Assembly: GCA_038025085.1 (NCBI GenBank)
Contig: CM076148.1
Coordinates: 4,991,501 to 5,055,500, forward strand
Length of the DNA stretch: 64,000 bases
Direction of reading: 5' to 3'
Source of the DNA: Tetragonia tetragonoides
Taxonomy: Eukaryota > Streptophyta > Magnoliopsida > Caryophyllales > Aizoaceae
The notes under the pieces: generated by a model
The model's input: the letters and a program-made list of their open reading frames with translations, nothing else
Database searches by the model: none
What the model was told of the DNA's origin: nothing
Shown here: piece after piece, positions 60,401 through 64,000 of the stretch
Layout: each line of letters starts with the position of its first letter
Position numbering within the stretch: the first letter of the stretch is position 1
Program-made: the position numbers and the translations under genes

Positions 60401-61210
60401 GGCAAAATCTTCCTTTCCCAAGAAAAATATTCAGAAGATTTACTTAAAAAGTTTAACATGGCCGATTCCAAACCAATGGCAACACCTATGGCGGTTAACG
60501 AAAAGCTATCAAAGTATGATGGCAAGGAGAAGGTAGATGCATCAATATATCGGAGCTTGGTTGGATCACTGATCTACCTCACCAACACAAGGCCCGATAT
60601 AGTACACTCAGTCAGTATAGTATCTAGGTTTATGAGTGAACCTAGTAAAGCCCATTTCGCAGCAGCCAAGAGAATTTTGAGATATGTCAAAGGAACTAAG
60701 AGTTATGGACTCATGTACGAAGCAGAAAAAGACTACATGCTCAACGGATATACCGATAGCGATTGGGCAGGATGCATCGATGACAGAAAAAGTGCAAGTG
60801 GTTACATATTTCAACTTGGATCAAAAGTCATCTCATGGTCGTTAAAGAAACAAGCAACAGTGACACTATCATCGGCAGAGGCAGAGTATGTAGCAGCTAC
60901 AAGCGCAGCATGTGAAGCAGTATGGTTACGAAGGATATTAGCGGATCTACAACATGCCATGGATGGACCAACAATAATATATTGCGACAACATGTCAGCC
61001 ATCGCAATGACCAAAAATCCAGTCTTCCACAGCCGATCAAAGCATATCAAGATACGACATCACTTCATACGAGAGTTGGTTGAACAACAGGAGATCGAGT
61101 TACAATTCTGCAAGACGGGGGAGCAACTCGCAGACATATTTACCAAGGCATTACCACCAAAAAAATTCATGCACTTCAGAGAACAACTTGGAGTTCAAGA
61201 TTTTTTCTAG
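57419..61210 (+). pseudogene. Copia 2 gag C-terminus and pol, two stop codons
   Basis: A single frame carries capsid-like gag (AATTAKEAWSNLQKEF), a cysteine/histidine zinc-knuckle region (CKLCKKNNHDTKDC and a second partial CKKC), protease (WYLDSGCSNHM), integrase (WHWRFGHLHYKSL, VDDYTRMMW, RTDRGGEF), reverse transcriptase (QLDVKSAFLNGE, LYVDDLIYTG) and RNase H (YTDSDWAGC, SSAEAEY), ending at TAG 61210. A TGA at 58754-58756 replaces an expected Trp codon in the integrase. A TAG at 59756-59758 lies just before the reverse transcriptase. Domain order and motifs fit the Tork/Tnt1-like branch of copia. No intact polyprotein can be made. Confidence 0.92.
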
Positions 61211-61221
61211 ATTAGGGGGAG

Positions 61222-61537
61222 TGTTAGAATAATCTAGCAAAATCATATCTAAACTTAGTGCCTAGAAAGATCTAGATTAATACCTACCTAGACACATCTA
61301 GAATAATGTCTACCTAGAAATATCTAGAATAATAGTCTAGGATAATTATGAAGAAGACTCTAGACATAGAAAGATCTAGAGAATTGTCTACCACCCTACA
61401 CCACTATAAATAGGGATGATGTAAAGCATTTTGAGTATCAAGCAATACAATTATCTTTCCACATCTCTCTTAACATTCATCTCCCTTCCTCCAACATACA
61501 ATTACCTAGCCTAATATCCTACATCAAAAACCTAACA
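61222..61537 (+). repeat. 3' LTR of copia 2
   Basis: 316 bp, same length as the 5' LTR, followed directly by the CTTTC target duplication. Confidence 0.95.
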
Positions 61538-62919
61538 CTTTCGAATTCTGATCCTTGGCGGTTGCCTTTTTTTTTGTTGCGTTAATTGCAGATCGAAGCT
61601 TTCCTGTTCAGCCTATACAAAATCAGTAAGTAAAGTTGCAGATCGACATTTTTAGGGTTCTTCCATTTTATTCTTGATTGTTGTTGTGATCTTAACTTTG
61701 TCCTCCGATGGTGAGTTCTTCTCATTTTCAGTTTGATTTATTAATTGGGTAGGGTTTGTGGATGTGAATTTCAGGATTTAGGGGTTTGATTTTCTGGAGC
61801 TTTTAGTGTTATTCTGATGAAATTCGTGAAATTGGCGTGATTTTTGTGCTAGATTTTGTGTGAAGTTCTTCATATTCCACGACAGAGAAGTTGAATTTAC
61901 AAGTATCATTCTTCTCAGGTTCGTCCTTTTCTCTCTTTAAATATGGTTTTGTTTAATTCGTTTTGGTGGGTTCTGTTTTGGGCATTTTTAGTTTCTTATA
62001 ATCAGTGGTTGAATGAAACAACCCTGCCCTTGTGAGGATTGAACTGGACAAGTTGGTTTTGTGTCCCTCTTTGTTGTGTTTGATGTAGTGGGCTAAATCT
62101 ACTGTGACTGTTTGTCTTGATTTGTTAACTGACCTTGTTGATTATTGGACTGTTTGCTGAAAAGAAATAGCGGTTACAGTTTTAATCTGAATTTGATTTC
62201 TGGTTGTGATTTGTGGAAGTTTGATGTATACCTGCAGTATTTTCTTGGGTTATCTTGCTTGTTTGACTTCCTATGATTATGAAAGAAAAAAAGTGGAGCT
62301 CATTTGGTGGTGTAACTGTTTGTGGATTTGGTCGAGTTTGAAATTTGGGTTCTGAAAATTGTGAGCTTTAGTGCTGTATCTGTTGTGTTTTGGGCTGAGT
62401 TTGGTAGTGTTATTATGGAATTCTCATGCTGGAATTGTGATTTGTGCAGTGGAGCCTTGGTTTTAATTCTGAATTTGCTTCTTTATTTACCCTTACAATT
62501 CGCTTCTCTCTCCTTCGATTCCCTCTTTCTTCTCTTATTTGCTTTCAGAGTTTTAAAGCTTTAAATATCAAACTGATATCATATTTCATTTCTGTAGGAG
62601 CTTGGCAGATTAGCAATGAGCTTTGGTGTCTGTTTCCATGTTGATCTTTGTCTTGGAGGTTTTGTACTGCCTTTTGCACGTAAACTTGGGTATGACTTGT
62701 TATCTTTTATTGTATTTCAAGTGACGCTAACTGTGTCTTAAGATACTATACTGTGTAGCTCTATTTGGTATTTATCTATTTTGGTAGAAAACGGTGTAGG
62801 GAAGCTCTAATCTGTTTTTTTACTTTGAAATCTCTATTATTTCAGTGCTAATCCCTAGTTATTAAGGTCCTGGTGCAAAAGCAGTTACTTGTTTAATTTG
62901 CTTTTGGTGTTTGAAACAG

Positions 62920-63089
62920 AAGTAGATGCACAAAGTGGTCGTGCTAGAGTGGTCTTTAAAAAGCGCTCAGTTGCCGAAGTTGCTTACAGTAGTGCTGCGA
63001 TGTTCAACATATTTGGGTCAACACTTGTTAATTACCAGCTGAACTATACACCTTCAGTTTCCTTTAAAACACCTTCACCCTTGCATTGA
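62920..63089 (+). pseudogene. Exon-like fragment, possible captured host gene (PWWP-protein C-terminal type?)
   Basis: After a GAAACAG acceptor the frame reads VDAQSGRARVVFKKRSVAEV, then AYSSAAMFNIFGSTLVNYQL and ends at TGA. The pattern R-ARVVFKKR-xxAExAFSSA-x(1,2)-FxIFGxxLVxYxL is one I associate with the C-terminal conserved region of plant PWWP-domain proteins, but I cannot search to confirm. It lies in the CACTA element opened at 56296, with intron-like T-rich DNA on both sides and no upstream exons recognised. That fits a transduplicated gene piece. Confidence 0.4.
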
Positions 63090-63593
63090 GTGATACTCTA
63101 GAGCATGCAACTTGATGTCTGTATGACTCAATGTCCTTCCAGCCAACACCAAGAATGTGCCAGGTACGAGGTACTCTATCTCTCTCCTGATTTTCCGTAA
63201 GCAGATCGATTCTATGTTTAATTGAAAAAGGGCTTGATACTTTAGTTGCTTAATTAATTAAGTATGGACCATAAGGTCATGTATACTATTTTTACCAATG
63301 AAAAAAAAGGTCATGTATACTATGAGGTGCTACAAGTTGGCACTTGCCTTCTATGGGAGTGTGGATTTGCACATAGGAATTTGATAATTTGATGGCGTTA
63401 TTCATATTACTTAGCTTCAGCTTGAGCTCATCTGTAGTCTACCTCGTTCTGTACCCTTGTTTGAAAGCATGGATACCGAGCTTCAAGGTTTGCTTGTGTA
63501 TATTTTTATGTTGGATAATTGATCCTCTTCTTTTTTCCCCTCTTTTCAGCATTACTGAGAAGCAGGTATCTAATTGAAATTTTGCATCCCTCA

Positions 63594-64000
63594 CACTACA
63601 AAAATACATTCATGTGGGAATCATATCTGTAGCAACAGATTCCCAATCCCCTGCGTAGATAATATGTGTGCTTCCTGATTTCTTTGACGAATAACATGTT
63701 GAATTCTCTCATTATCTGTATCCATGCTCTTATATGGCCTTGTGTCCGCACCCCTGCATTCTAGCATTTTTTCGGAACGTTGTTTAGGGTTTAGCAGTCA
63801 ACTGCATATTCAATAGACAACATTGTAGATATGTTACTCGGACTTGGCCAGGAGTAGGAGTGTCCTACCTTACAGTGTAATGGTTTGGAACTGTTCTCAG
63901 GTTTGCATGTTTTTTGGTCTAGTCTGTGATGCCCAAGTTAGGTTGTATTCAGGCGTTTTTGATATCCTCAGACATGGGGCAGTTTGTGGTGAAAGAATAC
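63594..64000 (+). mobile_element. Possible 5' terminus of another CACTA element
   Basis: CACTACAAAAATACATTCAT at 63594 resembles CACTA terminal repeats and is similar to the terminus at 56296 (same CAAAAATA core), in the same orientation. A GGGAATC / GATTCCC pair lies just inside (63616 and 63639). The window ends before a subterminal array could be confirmed. Confidence 0.4.

Larger units (their letters stand above)
56724..61537 (+). mobile_element. Ty1/copia LTR retrotransposon 2, complete but inactivated
   Basis: 4.8 kb with two 316-bp LTRs (56724-57039 and 61222-61537), each TGTTAG...CTAACA, flanked on both sides by the 5-bp target duplication CTTTC (56719-56723 and 61538-61542). The primer-binding site TGGTATCAGAGC begins at 57041 and a purine tract (TTAGGGGGAG) precedes the 3' LTR. 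About eight differences separate the LTRs by eye. The LTRs are rich in TCTAGA-like words (ATCTAGA, GTCTAGA). It is inserted in the leader of the CACTA element starting at 56296. Confidence 0.96.
56296..63560 (+). mobile_element. CACTA element (5' end seen) interrupted by copia 2
   Basis: The left terminus CACTAGTACAAAAATAGTC at 56296 is followed by a subterminal array (about 56320-56530) of GACGGTT / AACCGTCGC words in both orientations. A pyrimidine-rich leader-like stretch then runs to 56723. The copia 2 insertion splits this leader, which resumes at 61543 with intron-like T-rich DNA and an exon-like stretch at 62920-63089. The right terminus is not found, so the end given is only the last stretch that plausibly belongs to it. 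No transposase is recognised. Confidence 0.55.

Overview
This is nuclear DNA from a flowering plant, most likely a eudicot. The evidence is AT-rich intergenic DNA, GT-AG introns of 80-600 bp, two intron-containing plastid-type polyphenol oxidase genes, Ty1/copia and CACTA transposons with plant-type ends, tRNA-derived SINEs, and a tract of the plant telomere unit TTTAGGG. I cannot fix the family from sequence alone.

Layout. 1-1.4 kb is the 3' end of a CACTA (En/Spm) transposon with a decayed accessory-protein fragment. 1.4-10.6 kb is mostly gene-poor DNA with local duplications and one unrecognised two-exon reading frame on the minus strand (8.88-9.74 kb). 10.86-16.76 kb is a nearly full-length copia element with 399-bp LTRs, broken by a gag frameshift and a pol stop. 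18.04-20.25 kb is degenerate interstitial telomeric repeat that carries an internal tandem duplication of about 0.73 kb. It abuts a composite repeat (20.25-24.3 kb) whose core is a CACTA-like element holding a small intron-split transcription-unit-like stretch, a 33-codon microprotein ORF and a tRNA-like pseudogene.

25.2-32.3 kb is a minus-strand tandem array of four paralogous genes that I do not recognise. They share a basic or polar exon 1, a phase-2 intron, a Gly/Asn-rich linker, a run of five tryptophans followed by KWQQA, hydrophobic membrane segments and an acidic His/Ser/Asp/Asn tail. Two look intact (322 and 273 codons), one is frameshifted, and one is short and divergent with no recognisable exon 1. 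36.78-40.53 kb is an intact nine-exon gene (811 codons) for a proline-rich protein of the Arabidopsis At4g04980 type, with an FH1-like polyproline block and a CHUP1-like C-terminal region. 41-48.3 kb holds repeats: a 160-bp tandem duplication, a foldback family, and a 536-bp retroposed sequence with exact 20-bp target duplications.

48.8-54.7 kb holds two tandem polyphenol oxidase genes, about 3.94 kb apart from start to start. The first has a stop codon in its transit-peptide region and the second is intact. Two copies of one SINE flank the second gene in inverted orientation. 56.3 kb to the end is a further CACTA element carrying what looks like a captured host-gene exon. It is interrupted by a second copia element (56.72-61.54 kb, 316-bp LTRs, CTTTC target duplication). 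Another CACTA terminus begins near 63.59 kb.

How it fits together: the host genes that look functional are the At4g04980-like gene, the second polyphenol oxidase and two or more members of the tryptophan-run family. The rest is mainly transposon history, with nested insertions and local duplication.
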